Shown: one piece after another, positions 10,841 to 21,909 of the stretch | How positions within the stretch are numbered: the first letter of the stretch is position 1 | How the letters are laid out: each line of letters opens with the position of its first letter | Assembly (NCBI GenBank): GCA_000827495.1 | Contig: KN817518.1 | Location: 1,390,405-1,454,404 of the forward strand | Source: Hypholoma sublateritium FD-334 SS-4 | Taxonomy: Eukaryota > Basidiomycota > Agaricomycetes > Agaricales > Strophariaceae | Reading direction: 5' to 3' | Length of the DNA stretch: 64,000 bases | Notes under the pieces: generated by a model | Database searches by the model: none | Seen by the model: the letters and a program-made list of their open reading frames with translations, nothing else | Told to the model about the DNA's origin: nothing | Made by a program: the position numbers and the translations under genes

Positions 10841-12969
10841 TGCAGATCAGTATAGTAATGAGCAAGAATTGACCAAAACGGAATGAATTGATGTCGTCAT
10901 ACCTACTTTTGAAATCACATTTGTAAACCATTCATACCACAGTCGAATTGCGAATTGCTATGTAGTACTGTGCACCGAAGAATCATGATCATGCAGTTTA
11001 CGATATTACGGGGATCACTCAGAAAGTCGCGCAGTACTCTGGATGGAGTCATATAGCTTAAGGACTCGTATGTATTGAATTTTGTTATTGTGAGCAAGTA
11101 TTTGACCACATAATTGCTTACATAGTATCGTATATACTTCCCTTCATTCCACGGGTCATGAAACCGCCAGAAAGCTTGAGCAGCCAAGCGACCACTGCAA
11201 ACAAGACAGTCGAAAAAAATGCGCCTGAAAACAGCCTCTTTCCGTTAATGGGTAAAGCCAGAACGTCGTATCCTCATGTAAACCTCTCGTTCTATGCATG
11301 TAATTCATATACATGAAACATCAAGCTGTATCTCCCTTCAATCGATGATAGTTCCTGCCGAAAAAGGGGAAGAGTCGAGGAATGTAAATAGAAAGGCGAT
11401 GAGGTCACTGACAAACGCGGAGTCATCGATACGTTCTCACCCGGCATCGAAATAGTCATCCATCGCCCTAGTTCAACCCAGACGAGTAGAATAAGTTCCT
11501 ACCAGGACAGAGCCGTCTGCACTAAAAAGGACATTCCTGATGCAGAATGAAACACCCTATAAATCCGCAAGTTGCGCCCAAGTACAGTTGGCCGAAAAAT
11601 CCTATTAGTTCGATTGCCGCGGTTTGACAAGTGGATGTTTTCTTGTGAACACAATTATTTGCGTTTCTTTGACCGAATCCCATATTTGCACTACATGACA
11701 TTGTGCCATGCCTTTCGCAAGATAGCGCCGACATGGACTTCTGTGTCGAATCTGTCGATAAGAACATCGATGGCGTTGTCTGCCAGATTAGTGATGCTCC
11801 TAGATAGCTACGAGAGTGCAGCGCAGAGATTGAGAGTCCTGTCGTCATCGAGATTGGTGGTCACTAGAGGAAGTCAACTTCAAGTGCCAGCCTTGCGAAA
11901 TCGATCGGTGCCCCGCTTCATCAATCGACATCATTTTATGAGAAGAGAGTTGATAGAAATGAGGAGAGTAAGATGGATTCTGTGAAAATTGGTGGTAATT
12001 TGAAAGTATAAATGTGTTGCCTACTTTTGAAAACAGGTCAGTGGTGGATGAGTGCAAGTTGACTGCGAGCGACACACTGCATCACAAAATCACAGCCGTG
12101 ATGCCGGCCGCACATGGCAGGCGCTTGCTTACCTCGCAACTTGAACGTGACCGCACCACCTTTACAACCTACTTACCTGCATTGTCAACACCACCGTTCA
12201 GCGGCTTGCCATGCTTTCCCGATTTTCCGATAAACTGCTGCGGTGCCTTACACAACCCTTGCCCTTTGGGTTGCTTAGTCTGGATGTACTCCTCCGTTGC
12301 TTTTCCGATGGCTCGTGCTCAGCCTGTGCTAGTAGTAATGCCATCGTTTGACATGCACTGCAAGTTGACTGGAACTTTACAGAACGAGGATATATCAATG
12401 CATGTCCTCCTCGTGGCAGCTCTGGTTCGTCTGCCCACATAAACACTAGGCTTTAATTTCCGCCACAAGTATCCAGAGAGTAGTCAAGAATGCAAACAGT
12501 CTCAGTGGACGAATTTGTTCGACAATTCACCGTTATTATTTGCACCGAATTTTATGCTTATAGCGACAACCATTCGCAACGCTTACTCACAATACCTGCA
12601 GATCATCACTGTGACAAACCTCAAAGCCTCGGGTGAACTAAATGCTGAAGTCTCCACTGCCAAACACGATCTGTAGATTTACTGCCTACCACTTGCGAGG
12701 CCAGGACCCGTTCTCGGGTGGAACGCTGATACATCTATGGCTGCGGATCTCCTCAGGCCTGACTTCTAAAACCAATATGTCGATGGAAGTTCGCATCAAC
12801 ACTGCATGTACGTTCCCCCCTTCCACTTCGAATTGCCCATGAGGCTCGAAGCTACAAAAATAAGTATGTCAGCTGAAACCTCGTTGTAAGCAGTCTACTG
12901 CGTATAAAGAGGCCTCTCCCTTTCCTGCGCTGTAAACCTTTCCTGTTTTCTACAGTCATCAACCCTACA
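10841..12969. other. Gene-poor stretch of about 2.1 kb
   Basis: A/T-rich sequence with no open frame that I can support on either strand. Frames of 70-140 codons exist but look random in composition. A minus-strand stretch at 11691-11798 reads like protein but has no joining exon. The right end is the promoter of the gene starting at 12970. Confidence 0.5.
12903..12909 (+). promoter_or_regulatory. TATA box before the gene at 12970
   Basis: TATAAAG lies 67 bases before the ATG and is followed by a pyrimidine-rich stretch (CTCTCCCTTTCC), a usual core-promoter arrangement in filamentous fungi. Confidence 0.5.
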
Positions 12970-13949
12970 ATGGCCTACAGCTCTGGCTACGACGCATACA
13001 GTGACCCCTACGCATCACGTTCCCTCTCCCGGTCTCTCTCTCGCCGGCAGTCTATGGGATATCCTAGCACGCCATACCCTCACCAAATGTACCCGGACGG
13101 TATGACCGGAAGTGATGTAAGTCCCAAAAAATAGTGCATAGCACTACCAGGTTTTAACGTTGCACAGTACCAGGCCCCTTACCAGACCTATGGCGCTCCC
13201 AGCAGTTCTGTTGTACCCATGAGCCACCGCCTAGCTAGCCAAGGTATGAGCGGATCATAAAAATAGCACGTTGTCCTCTGTAATGACCAACTGCTATTAG
13301 CTGGTTATGATTATGAGGAGCCCTATTACGACGGTGGTCGCCAGATGTCGTCAATGTCGCATGGGACATCGATGTCGCATGGTGGATACTCGAGCTCCAT
13401 GGTCGCACCGAGAAGCCGCCGACACTCTACGGTCTCGTTTGCTGCACCACCTGCTATCGACCCATACCGCAGCCCAAGCGCTATCCATCTCAAGTTCAAG
13501 AGAAAGGGCTCTTTCACATCTGGCATCGGCCTTGATGAAGCTCAGCAACGAATCCGACTCTCAGGACACGACTCACACACGTTCCATGACTTGCATGCAG
13601 ACGGCCGTGGACGGATTTATTTAAAGGTTAAGGCACGTCTTCCCCCATTTTACTTGCATTAGGCGTACTTTAACATCCTGCTTTTGCTTAGTGGGCAGGA
13701 TATTCGTCGCTCACTTACGAAATTCCGCTGGATGGCTACGACTCGCGCATCAATCTGGAAACTCTTGCCAGACGAGTGTCGAGGGCATGCGTTCACTATC
13801 TCCAGGTATGTTCATTGTTGCAATATTTCTGTTACTTGCTGACTCTTTTCAAGGCCAATGTCATTCCTATTGTCTGGGATCGTGTTGTGCTACACCATTT
13901 GGAAGAAATTTCGTACGGCGTTTGGCAGCCAATGCTCTCCACTCGATGA
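12970..13949 (+). CDS. Conserved-looking fungal protein of unknown function
   Basis: Five exons (12970-13116, 13168-13243, 13301-13626, 13692-13805, 13854-13949) give 252 residues. The first 100 are low complexity, rich in Tyr, Ser and Arg, with an RS-like run (SRSLSRSLSRRQSMGYP). The C-terminal 120 residues look folded: IHLKFKRKGSFTSGIGLDEA, DGRGRIYLKVKWAGYSSLTY, IPLDGYDSRINLETLARRVS, then WDRVVLHHLEEISYGVWQP. From memory this resembles a basidiomycete domain of unknown function (DUF6741 type), but I cannot verify it. No catalytic motif is visible. TATA box and clean phase-consistent introns support a real gene. Confidence 0.8.
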
Positions 13950-14438
13950 CTACTGTGATTTTTGAGTGTGCTACATACTTGCTTATTTTGTCTCTATGAC
14001 TTGATGAAGTTGGCTTGTCCCAAACGACCCCCTAGCATATGATCAAACCACCTTATGCGACCTCGGTGTCTTCGGCTAAGTCCAAGAACCACACACATGC
14101 TCGAAATTGCAGTAGCATTTCCTTTCGTTCTTCCGATTCTCCTTTTCAATTCAATTATCCTACCTCGTATGTAATTTGCTTTGAGTGATCCGGCGGAGGT
14201 GTGATTCGGGGTGAGGGCTGGAACGGCGACGTTGTGATACATGACTTATCTCTCCTCCCTCGTTTCTACAGAACACCTTCATAACAATCCAACGACTTAT
14301 TTTATTTGTGTATTTTTGTAGTGTAGTTTTGATCGTGGTCCAAGGCTGGCGTACATAGCACAGTTGCAATACTCAAAGAATATATTGGATGTCACGGCGC
14401 AATACACATGCACATGCATTTTCACGGCTTGTATATAT
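13950..14438. other. Intergenic, two converging gene ends
   Basis: No gene seen. A/T-rich sequence holding the 3' regions of the gene ending at 13949 and of the glutathione transferase ending at 14439. Confidence 0.5.
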
Positions 14439-15508
14439 TTACTGGGGAACCTTGATACCGAGTTGTGTCAAAGGCCTTTCCAAGTTCCTTGCAACCCAGG
14501 CCTAGCGAACTTTCAGACATACACCGAGCTGTAATTTAATACAATACTGACCTTGACAGCAGGCCACTCATCGAGTTCTTCAATTCCAGCAAATTTATGG
14601 ACTCTGACCCTGTGCATTTGTATATTAGCATCACCATATTTTTCCGTACGCGCGAACTATACCAAGGGAATGTTTTGATATCAGCGAGACTGTATTTCCC
14701 TCTGCCAGCACCAGCAAGCCAATCACGCTCTTTGAGGCGGATTTCGAGCACACTGTAAAGGCGCTTGGTTTCTTCCAGATAACCTAATGATTTTCCTGTC
14801 AGTGGTTCCCTGGATGACCGGAAACGTATGCCCACGTGTCTTGGCGTAGGGAATGTCCTCCTTGGCAGCATTGCGGAAGTGGCCAGCTGCACAAATAAGT
14901 AATGCGTTGGGACGACATTGCAACCTCAATGTAAAATGCATGTACCTTGGCCTTGCATGGGGCCTACGCCACCGTGCTTGAAATTTGAGTATATCTGATC
15001 AGACAACATGCACTGGTGTGGGGCCACGATAGACTCACTGCAAAAAAAATCCACTGGAGCATTTCGCTGTAGGAGTTGGGGTCTGTTTCGGCATCGAACC
15101 AGAAAGCATGGTCTTTGTCGTAGTGCTGAGCAAGATAGAGTAAGATAGCGGCAGTTTCGAAGACTGCAAAGTCGCTGCGGGTGTGGTCAACGATAGTTGG
15201 GATTCTTCCATTCGGGTTCAGCTTGATGAACCATGGTTCCTACAGCCCAGGCAATGTCTCAGTGGAATTCCACAGAGCATCGTTAATATAGCACACCTTC
15301 TGCTGATTGATGGACATGTTTATCTTGACGGCGCTTCAACCAAAATGTCAGAAGAAACTTCTAATTGCACAGACGAGAGGAAATCAACATACTCATAATC
15401 AACCCCAGGGTATGCAGCCTTTAGTTCTTCGAGGAAAATCGACACTTGGTGACCGTTCGGAGTACCGGCGGTGTACAAAGTTATGGGTTTGGTGGAGGTG
15501 GTAGACAT
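14439..15508 (-). CDS. Glutathione S-transferase, Ure2p-like class
   Basis: Seven or so exons join to about 235 residues. The N-terminal thioredoxin-fold domain has [21 protein letters not shown], then [20 protein letters not shown] and RIPTIVDH, with [19 protein letters not shown] carrying the Glu-Thr/Ser glutathione-binding turn. The C-terminal helical domain has [53 protein letters not shown] and ends [20 protein letters not shown]. This matches the Ure2p/YghU-like (Nu-class) group, often expanded in wood-decay fungi where it detoxifies or reduces plant compounds; the exact substrate is unknown. The terminal exon is short (57 bases plus stop) and ends at 14439. A TATA box precedes the start. 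Confidence 0.88.
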
Positions 15509-15548
15509 GATGTTGCTCTGTTGCTCCCACTAAGTGACTTCGCTACTG

Positions 15549-15556
15549 CTTTTATA
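15549..15556 (-). promoter_or_regulatory. TATA box of the glutathione transferase gene
   Basis: On the minus strand TATAAAAG lies 41 bases before the ATG at 15508, a position typical of a short 5' leader. Confidence 0.55.
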
Positions 15557-16003
15557 CCTGAGACTCAACCACCTGGAAACCAAGCCTGTCTGACGAATGT
15601 GTGGGGTGACGCCATACAGTCGCAGTATCAATAAGCACATGGATGAGTAATCCAACTACCTGCCAGAATCATTCAGAGCTTAAATACGTGGAGGTTCTCC
15701 GTGAAAGGCGCTGATTTCTTGACATAATATGAGCGATAAGATTGGATACCAGACTAGGAACTGAGCAGGGCGCGACTCGAGAGGTAACCGGCCCACTAAG
15801 CAAAAATGTAAATCTCGCTGACTGAAGAGTCTCGCTCAAATGTCCGATGGGTCTAATAGCATAGACAGAGTGCGACGTGGATGTATGTGAAGTCGACTTG
15901 GATGTGAACATTGTTTTGTCGCTGTTTAATGAGGCAGATGGAAAAAAGACTGAACTTGGCAAGAACTTGGGATGAACAAGATGCAACCCGTGGGATAAAT
16001 TAA
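15557..16003. other. Divergent upstream region, GST and IBA57
   Basis: No gene seen. The minus-strand frame at 15669-16034 has no family-like sequence and overlaps the likely IBA57 leader. Confidence 0.5.
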
Positions 16004-17373
16004 ATGATGAGACGCGCGCATTGCTTGCACTCATCTCAGGCTCGCGCGTACTTAATCGCTCATATGCCTCCTCCGATATTACATGCTCTCCTCAGGGCAA
16101 CACCCTCAATAGCTCCTATATCCCACAGAGGCATCCTCTCCATCAATGGCAGTCAGTCCACCGAATTCTTGAATGGCCTTGTAGCCTCGTCTGTCCGGAA
16201 ACCGCCGCAGAGCCAGTTTTCAGCAATACTCCATCCTCAGGCACGCCTTCTCGTCTACTTGTCGCGCAAGCCAAGTTGAACGTTGCCCTTTCGTATAGGG
16301 CAGAGTCATGTATGATATATTCCTGTACGCAACAAACGAAGGGTATCTTCTGGAATACGACGCACGCACTTCCGAGGCCCCTCCACTGCTGGCCTACATG
16401 AAACGCCATGTTCTTCGTTCAAAGGTAAAGATCAGAAGCGTGACCGATGAGTTCGACGTCTGGTCTGCATGGGGCTCGGAAGCGGACCGAAACTTGGAAA
16501 CTCAGAGGGACTGGCTCTGGGCACGAAGTGGTGCTGTGGAACCCATCTGGACGGGATCAAGCAACTGGCCATGGGGTTCGCAAAACCATGTTATCCACGA
16601 TAGGAGAGCGGTGGGCATGGGCCGTCGGTTACTTGTCAGGAAGGGCGATATGCGTGTGTCAAGTCATCTTCGCTCATTCTTCTTACCCGTTAAATCGATC
16701 TCCGTATACAACAGCCCAGGAAGCAACAAGTCATGACATCCTATCATCCGACGAGTACTTACTCCATCGAATATTACTCGGTGTACCCGAAGGAACACCG
16801 GATATCCTACCAATGTATGCGTTCCCCATGGACTCTAACCTGGATGTAATGGGTGCTCGTAAGTGTACACCCAAACCATTTAAATATATATCAGATTTGA
16901 TCGAGTTGTGTGCAGTGGATTTTAGAAAGGGTTGTTATGTCGGCCAAGAATTGACCGTACGCACATATCATACAGGAGTCATTCGAAAACGAATATTTCC
17001 TGTAATAATCCGAAACCTAAATACAACGTTAGTCTCACCATCCATCTGGGATAATTTGTCTTATCTATATGCCTTCAGATCGCACGAGTTATCTCCTGTG
17101 CTTTTTGGCGAACATAGCGATATCAAGGCCGTCAGTGCAAATACTGACAGGCAGGGACCACGGCCGAGAGGGACAGGCAAGTTGCTTAGCTCACACGGTG
17201 GTGTAGGGCTTGCACTTTTGCGTCTCGAGCATGTGGCCGGTGTAGAAAAGGGAGATCTCGAGCTCAAACTTGAGGTTGCTGACGGTGACAAACTGTCGAG
17301 GTGGTCTATTCACCCGTGGCGGCCAGACTGGTGGCCGCAGGATACTCCACCTTCATCTGAGATTACCAGCTAA
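16004..17373 (+). CDS. IBA57: Mitochondrial [4Fe-4S] assembly factor IBA57/CAF17
   Basis: YgfZ/GcvT-like folate-binding protein that works with Isa1/Isa2 to build [4Fe-4S] clusters for aconitase and lipoate synthase. Five exons: 16004 (or 16064)-16240, 16299-16653, 16715-16858, 16916-17027, 17079-17373. Conserved segments are [81 protein letters not shown] and the signature [17 protein letters not shown], whose Cys is the family hallmark. Two starts are possible. The upstream ATG (380 residues) adds an Arg/His-containing leader suited to mitochondrial import; the ATG at 16064 (360 residues) lacks most of it. I favour 16004. The first intron appears to be GC-AG. Tail to tail with the dehydrogenase gene. 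Confidence 0.9.
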
Positions 17374-17524
17374 AGGCTCTGTGGTTTTGAATGATTGACA
17401 GAAAACAGTTTATACACACATCATTTGGAACAACACAAATACTAGATTTGCATATAGGGTGACAATTACATACAGTTGCAGATAACGGCAGGATCTTCTA
17501 TTTCTTTTGCCCCGTGACTAAGCC

Positions 17525-19243
17525 TTAGTTCTCGGCGTCTGGTCCATTGATAATGACTTTGATTACACCTTTTCCGTCATCGCTCTTTCCATTGCGGGTA
17601 GCTTTGAACGCGGTAATGGCATCATTGAAATTGAATCTACAGGTGGTTGGATTGAGTTGCGATCAGAGTTGTTGATGAAAGAACCATACCGGTGAGTGAC
17701 CAGTGGCTTGAGATCGATCTTTCCATTAGCAACCAGAGAAATGGCGAGAGGATAATCGCCAGGCTAAGCGAAAAATAAATCAGATAGAATTTTGGAGCGC
17801 AGGGACGCAGGGCTTGAACGTACGCCGTATCTGAATGATCCCTTGTAGTTGAGCTCCTTCGTCATGAGGAGGCCGAGGTTGAGGGTAACGTTAGGGTTGC
17901 CCATACCGACCTGGCAAAAAGGTAAATAAAAATAAAATTCAAGAAAAGAACACATACCTGGACAAAAGTTCCTCCCGCTTTGACAATGTAGAATCCGGTT
18001 TGAATAGAAACTTCTGCGCCGCTGGCATCGATAACAAGGTCAATGGAGGTGGTGCCTCTATCGGCGATCCCTAGCACTTTCTTCATGTTCTCTGCATTCC
18101 TCCTGCTATAATCAATTTTGCTTTCGCCATCTTCGGGCTTGACAGGCAGATAGGTCTCTGTCGCCGCATAACTCTTTGCGAACTCGAGTCTTGCAGGAAC
18201 AATGTCAACGGCGACGATGCGAGATGCACCAATAGCCTTTGCAACAGCCATACACAGCAAACCCACTGGTCCGCAACCGAAAACGGCAATAGTTTGGCTG
18301 GCGCGTAGGCCTCCTAAATTGGAAACAGAGTGGACACCAACTGCAAGGGGCTCCATCTGACGACCAAAGTCAATTTGTAAACGTGGTATGAACAGAAAAG
18401 TTCTTACCATGGCGCCATCTTCGAGGGAGACATTCTCCGGGAGAGGATACGCCAAATCAGCCGGTAGGCGGTAATAGCGACCCAATGTCCCATCGTATGG
18501 GGGAGTCGCTGCAAAGACGATATCAGGGCAGAGCTAAATATAATGTGATACCTTCGTTCAGCTTCGCATACCCAGAGAATGACACACGCGTTACCTCGTA
18601 GCGTCCAGCCTTGCAGGATTCACAGACGCCTAGAGCTTACTTATCAGATAATTTAGGACAACGATAACCTATTATACTGACGGCAAGTCGCGCCGGGTTC
18701 CATGGCCACTCTGTCTCCGACTTTGAGATGCTTGACATTAGAGCCAACTGATGTCATGCGTTCAATATCCGGTTATTTCGAGCGTGCATCGGCGGCTTTC
18801 ACCTTTCGCAATCAAGCCAGACGATTCATGTCCCAGCACCTGCGAACGTGATTTAGTTCTGATCCGAATGCGCTACGATATCATACGCACCATCGGCGCC
18901 TCTACAACGAAGTCTCCAATGCGACCATGAACGAGGTAATGAACCTTTTAGAGCAGTATCAGTAAATGGATAATCTGTTGGAAATTGGTGCATACATCTG
19001 AGCCACAGATGCCTGATCAAGACAAATCGCTTCAATCCGATGAAAAGAGATATTCCAGGACGAGTACTGACCAGTCTTCTTGACAGATACTAAGACTTCG
19101 TTTTCCTTGACTGAACACACACCATGATGGCCCGATTAACCAGTCGATACACAGGTCGATTGATTCTCACCTTCAGGAATAGGACGTTGCTCGTAGACGA
19201 CGTCCTCAATTCCGCGCAATACGAAGGAGGGGTTATCAGACAT
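17525..19243 (-). CDS. Zn-dependent NAD(P) xylitol/sorbitol/arabinitol dehydrogenase
   Basis: Medium-chain dehydrogenase of roughly 375 residues in about ten exons. The spliced start is MSDNPSFVLRGIEDVVYEQR. Catalytic zinc ligands follow in KTGICGSDVHYLVHGRIGDF (Cys) and MVLGHESSGLIAKV (His, Glu). The segment DRVAMEPGATC opens the structural-zinc loop. The Rossmann motif is VFGCGPVGLLCMAVAKAIGA, with the ribose-binding Asp in RIVAVDIVP. The C-terminus has NYKGSFRYGPGDYPLAI and ends NGPDAEN. The sequence fits fungal xylitol dehydrogenase or L-arabinitol 4-dehydrogenase, which oxidise pentitols in the pentose pathway; I cannot settle which from sequence alone. Two exons are very short (about 18 and 38 bases). 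It is head to head with the kinase at 19730. Confidence 0.9.
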
Positions 19244-19729
19244 TTGATGGGAGCTGATTATGGGGGGGAAATATCTTCAAACGATGTGAAACCATCGCGT
19301 ACTTATGCTATTTGAGCGCCTGACGAGAGAATCGTCGTCGACGCGGTCCGGAGCTCTGGGGATAATTCGGACTAACAACGGCAAATATCTGATGCCTGAT
19401 TTCATTTTGAAATTAGCTCCTATCTCCCTTGACCTCGGAACTCTTTTCACCGTCATCGGTACCACGTCCAGCCCAACCGCCCGGCTCTCAAAAACCATGG
19501 TCCCTGAGACCCTCCTATGTTTCTGTCCTGGTCTGGTCAGCAAACGTCTTTATAGAGCTTGTTTACACATGCTCGTTCTTCGTCTGTCAAATTTTCCATA
19601 TATACTACACTCTTCACAACACAACTTTTCAACTCTCACCAATCACGTTTCAACTGGCTTGAAACCTGCATTCATTCTTTCAACCTTTACTATTCAACCA
19701 AACCTTCAAACGCTACTTTCACTGCCATC
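19244..19729. other. Divergent upstream region, dehydrogenase and kinase
   Basis: No gene seen. The right 200 bases are C/T-rich on the plus strand, a common leader composition in highly expressed fungal genes. The open frame across it is an upstream extension of the kinase frame. Confidence 0.5.
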
Positions 19730-21226
19730 ATGGGTCGTGTCGCTGCAACAGAACTTATGCCTGAATTCGCTGGTCGTATTGTCGATAACGGGCGCTACCA
19801 TCTCACAACCAAACTAGGTGCTGGCGCTTACGGAAAGGTGTATACTGCTTTGGATACTACTAGCTCTCCTGGAAAGCCGAAATTCTACGCCATTAAATGT
19901 CTCAACAAACCGAAGCGGGGTTCTCACACCGACTTGCTCCAGAAACGCGAGTTTTCTTTGCATAAACTTGTCACTGGGCACCCTAACGTTGTGTCCTTCC
20001 ATGACACGTTCAACGACGGCCTCTTTGTCTATGTCGTCTTGGATCTCTGCCCAGGCGGGGATTTATTCGCTGCTATCACTGAAAAGCGCCTGTTTCACAA
20101 TAACGGTCGCCTCATCAAATCTGCTTTCATCCAGCTCATCGACGCTGTCCAACATTGCCACGATTTAGGAGTCTTTCATCGTGATATCAAGCCCGAAAAT
20201 GTTCTCTGTTCTGACGATGGTACCGACATTCGCCTGGCGGATTTCGGGCTGTCTATTCAGAGTCCTATATGCCATGACTTCGGTTGCGGGAGTTCATACT
20301 ATATGAGCCCTGGTGCGTCGTATAATCTCCTTCACCGAAGAAAGCTATTCACCATCCATACAGAATGTATCGGCCGGGCTATCAAAACCGACAATTATTC
20401 TACTCGTCACAACGATGTCTGGGCTCTGGGTGTGATCCTCACGAACATGATCACAGGACGGAATCCTTGGAGATATGCAATATCGGAAGACGACTGCTTT
20501 GCTGCGTATACGCACGACGTTGATTTTCTCAAGAAGGTTCTCCCTATCTCATCCGGGGTCAACGATATCTTGAAGAAAGTCTTCACTCTCAACCCCCTGC
20601 GTCGCATCTCTCTCCCTGCTCTTCGTGTCCAGATTCTTGAGCTCAATGCATTCTTCATGGATGATAAGGACCACTCCAAGAGTTCAAAGGCTATCATTCC
20701 TGTTACTCCTGTCGACGACATAATCGAGGCTCCGGTTGCCCTTACGACCGAACAAAAAAACAACGTCGACACGGACATCGTTCTCGTCCCATCCCAAACT
20801 TCGCCCTTCGAGTATACCTTGTCGGACGAAGAGTACCTCTTCGCGAGTCCCGTCATCGAAAATCCGGAACTCCTACGCCAACCTCACGCTGATCTTTTAA
20901 GCGCAAAGAACATTCGCGACTACACGATCGGAGGCAAAAAATCGGCGCATTCTCTCCGTGTGCCATACTCGCCCCCGTCGTCAGCCTCGTCAGGTCCTGA
21001 AAGCAAGGGCCCTATCACACCTGCGACATATGCAGTCGAGCCCGACATCAGCATTCCCGATATTCCTGAGGAGGAAGGACTTGGCGCTCCGGCCGATCTG
21101 GCTACTGCTTTCGCCATCCGCGCGAAAGCGCCTATGGTCAGCTTGAAGTCTAAAAAACCCAAATCACACATTTTCCGTACCGCCCTTCAGCGTCTTAAGG
21201 GTCTGTCTGGTTCGACCAGCTCGTGA
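19730..21226 (+). CDS. Ser/Thr protein kinase, Ran1/Ksp1/Sks1-like
   Basis: Two predicted exons (19730-20312, 20364-21226) give about 481 residues. The kinase domain occupies roughly residues 20-320: glycine loop LGAGAYGKVYTALD, ATP-binding Lys in FYAIKCLNKP, VFHRDIKPENVLC, DIRLADFGLSI, and GCGSSYYMSPECIG, the activation segment typical of the Ran1/Pat1, Ksp1 and Vhs1/Sks1 group. DVWALGVILTNMITGRNPW follows. The C-terminal 160 residues are Ser/Pro-rich and acidic, probably disordered. Relatives link nutrient (glucose, nitrogen) state to growth or meiosis; that role is inferred. The intron is 51 bases, in frame and free of stops, so an unspliced transcript would insert 17 residues inside the activation segment. 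The ATG at 19730 follows a long C/T-rich leader. Confidence 0.88.
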   Translation: MGRVAATELMPEFAGRIVDNGRYHLTTKLGAGAYGKVYTALDTTSSPGKPKFYAIKCLNKPKRGSHTDLLQKREFSLHKLVTGHPNVVSFHDTFNDGLFVYVVLDLCPGGDLFAAITEKRLFHNNGRLIKSAFIQLIDAVQHCHDLGVFHRDIKPENVLCSDDGTDIRLADFGLSIQSPICHDFGCGSSYYMSPGASYNLLHRRKLFTIHTECIGRAIKTDNYSTRHNDVWALGVILTNMITGRNPWRYAISEDDCFAAYTHDVDFLKKVLPISSGVNDILKKVFTLNPLRRISLPALRVQILELNAFFMDDKDHSKSSKAIIPVTPVDDIIEAPVALTTEQKNNVDTDIVLVPSQTSPFEYTLSDEEYLFASPVIENPELLRQPHADLLSAKNIRDYTIGGKKSAHSLRVPYSPPSSASSGPESKGPITPATYAVEPDISIPDIPEEEGLGAPADLATAFAIRAKAPMVSLKSKKPKSHIFRTALQRLKGLSGSTSS

Positions 21227-21892
21227 AGGCAGTGAGAGTTTCGCGTTTTTTTTCTTTTTTTCTTGCTTCCTGCATCATCATTTTATGGAGACTCGGATTG
21301 CTGAGCGCTCTATCCACACTCCTTATGTCTCTGTTTCTACTTCCAGTCTCCATCACCCATCAAACATCCGAAAGGTTCGTCGGCCGTCTCTCTATTCAAA
21401 CCTTTCATACTTTGTTCGCTTATCTCAGTGTACAGAGCTGCAATTATAGGGGTACTGATCACACCGCACTACTGTTTGCATTGCCGACGGATCAAATTAC
21501 CCAGGGCCTTTTACCTTGGTGACAAAACCCATTCAAAAGATGCTTAAAACCCGCGATATACATACTCACACACGTTATCTTCGTACAATACAATGTACAC
21601 ACATTAAATACCTACGCGATGAAAAAAAAAAGTTTCCAAGAGCTAGCTTCCACGATTATCATCGGATTGACTTTCGCAACTCGGTATGTTTAGATATCGG
21701 TGTAAAAGGTAAGTAAGTAGTCGGAGCATTCCACGGAGATCGGAATGCGAGTGCAGAGCCGAACCCGGTTCGCAGGGAGGGTGCGAAGTGTCCTAGGATA
21801 TCAGACCATTTCGGAAAAGAAAAGAGGCGCGATTAGTAGCGCCATTGTTGCAAATCGTGATCGATGTATATCGATTACCGGGGTAGCGCTGG

Positions 21893-21898
21893 CACGTG
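21893..21898 (+). promoter_or_regulatory. CACGTG E-box upstream of MET6
   Basis: CACGTG lies 95 bases before the MET6 ATG and just ahead of the TATA-like box. In yeast this is the Cbf1 site that recruits Met4 to sulfur-metabolism genes; a similar role here is inference. Confidence 0.4.
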
Positions 21899-21909
21899 CA
21901 ATCTCATCA

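Noticed and set aside
10915..11187. 90-codon minus-strand frame (MAAQAFWRFHDPW)
   Set aside because: No joining exon, no family pattern, and A/T-rich composition like the surrounding non-coding DNA.
11572..11985. 137-codon plus-strand frame in the gene desert
   Set aside because: Composition is Arg/Leu/Ser-rich and random-looking; no motif or splice partner.
15669..16034. 121-codon minus-strand frame
   Set aside because: Ser/Leu-rich without pattern, and it overlaps the likely leader of IBA57.
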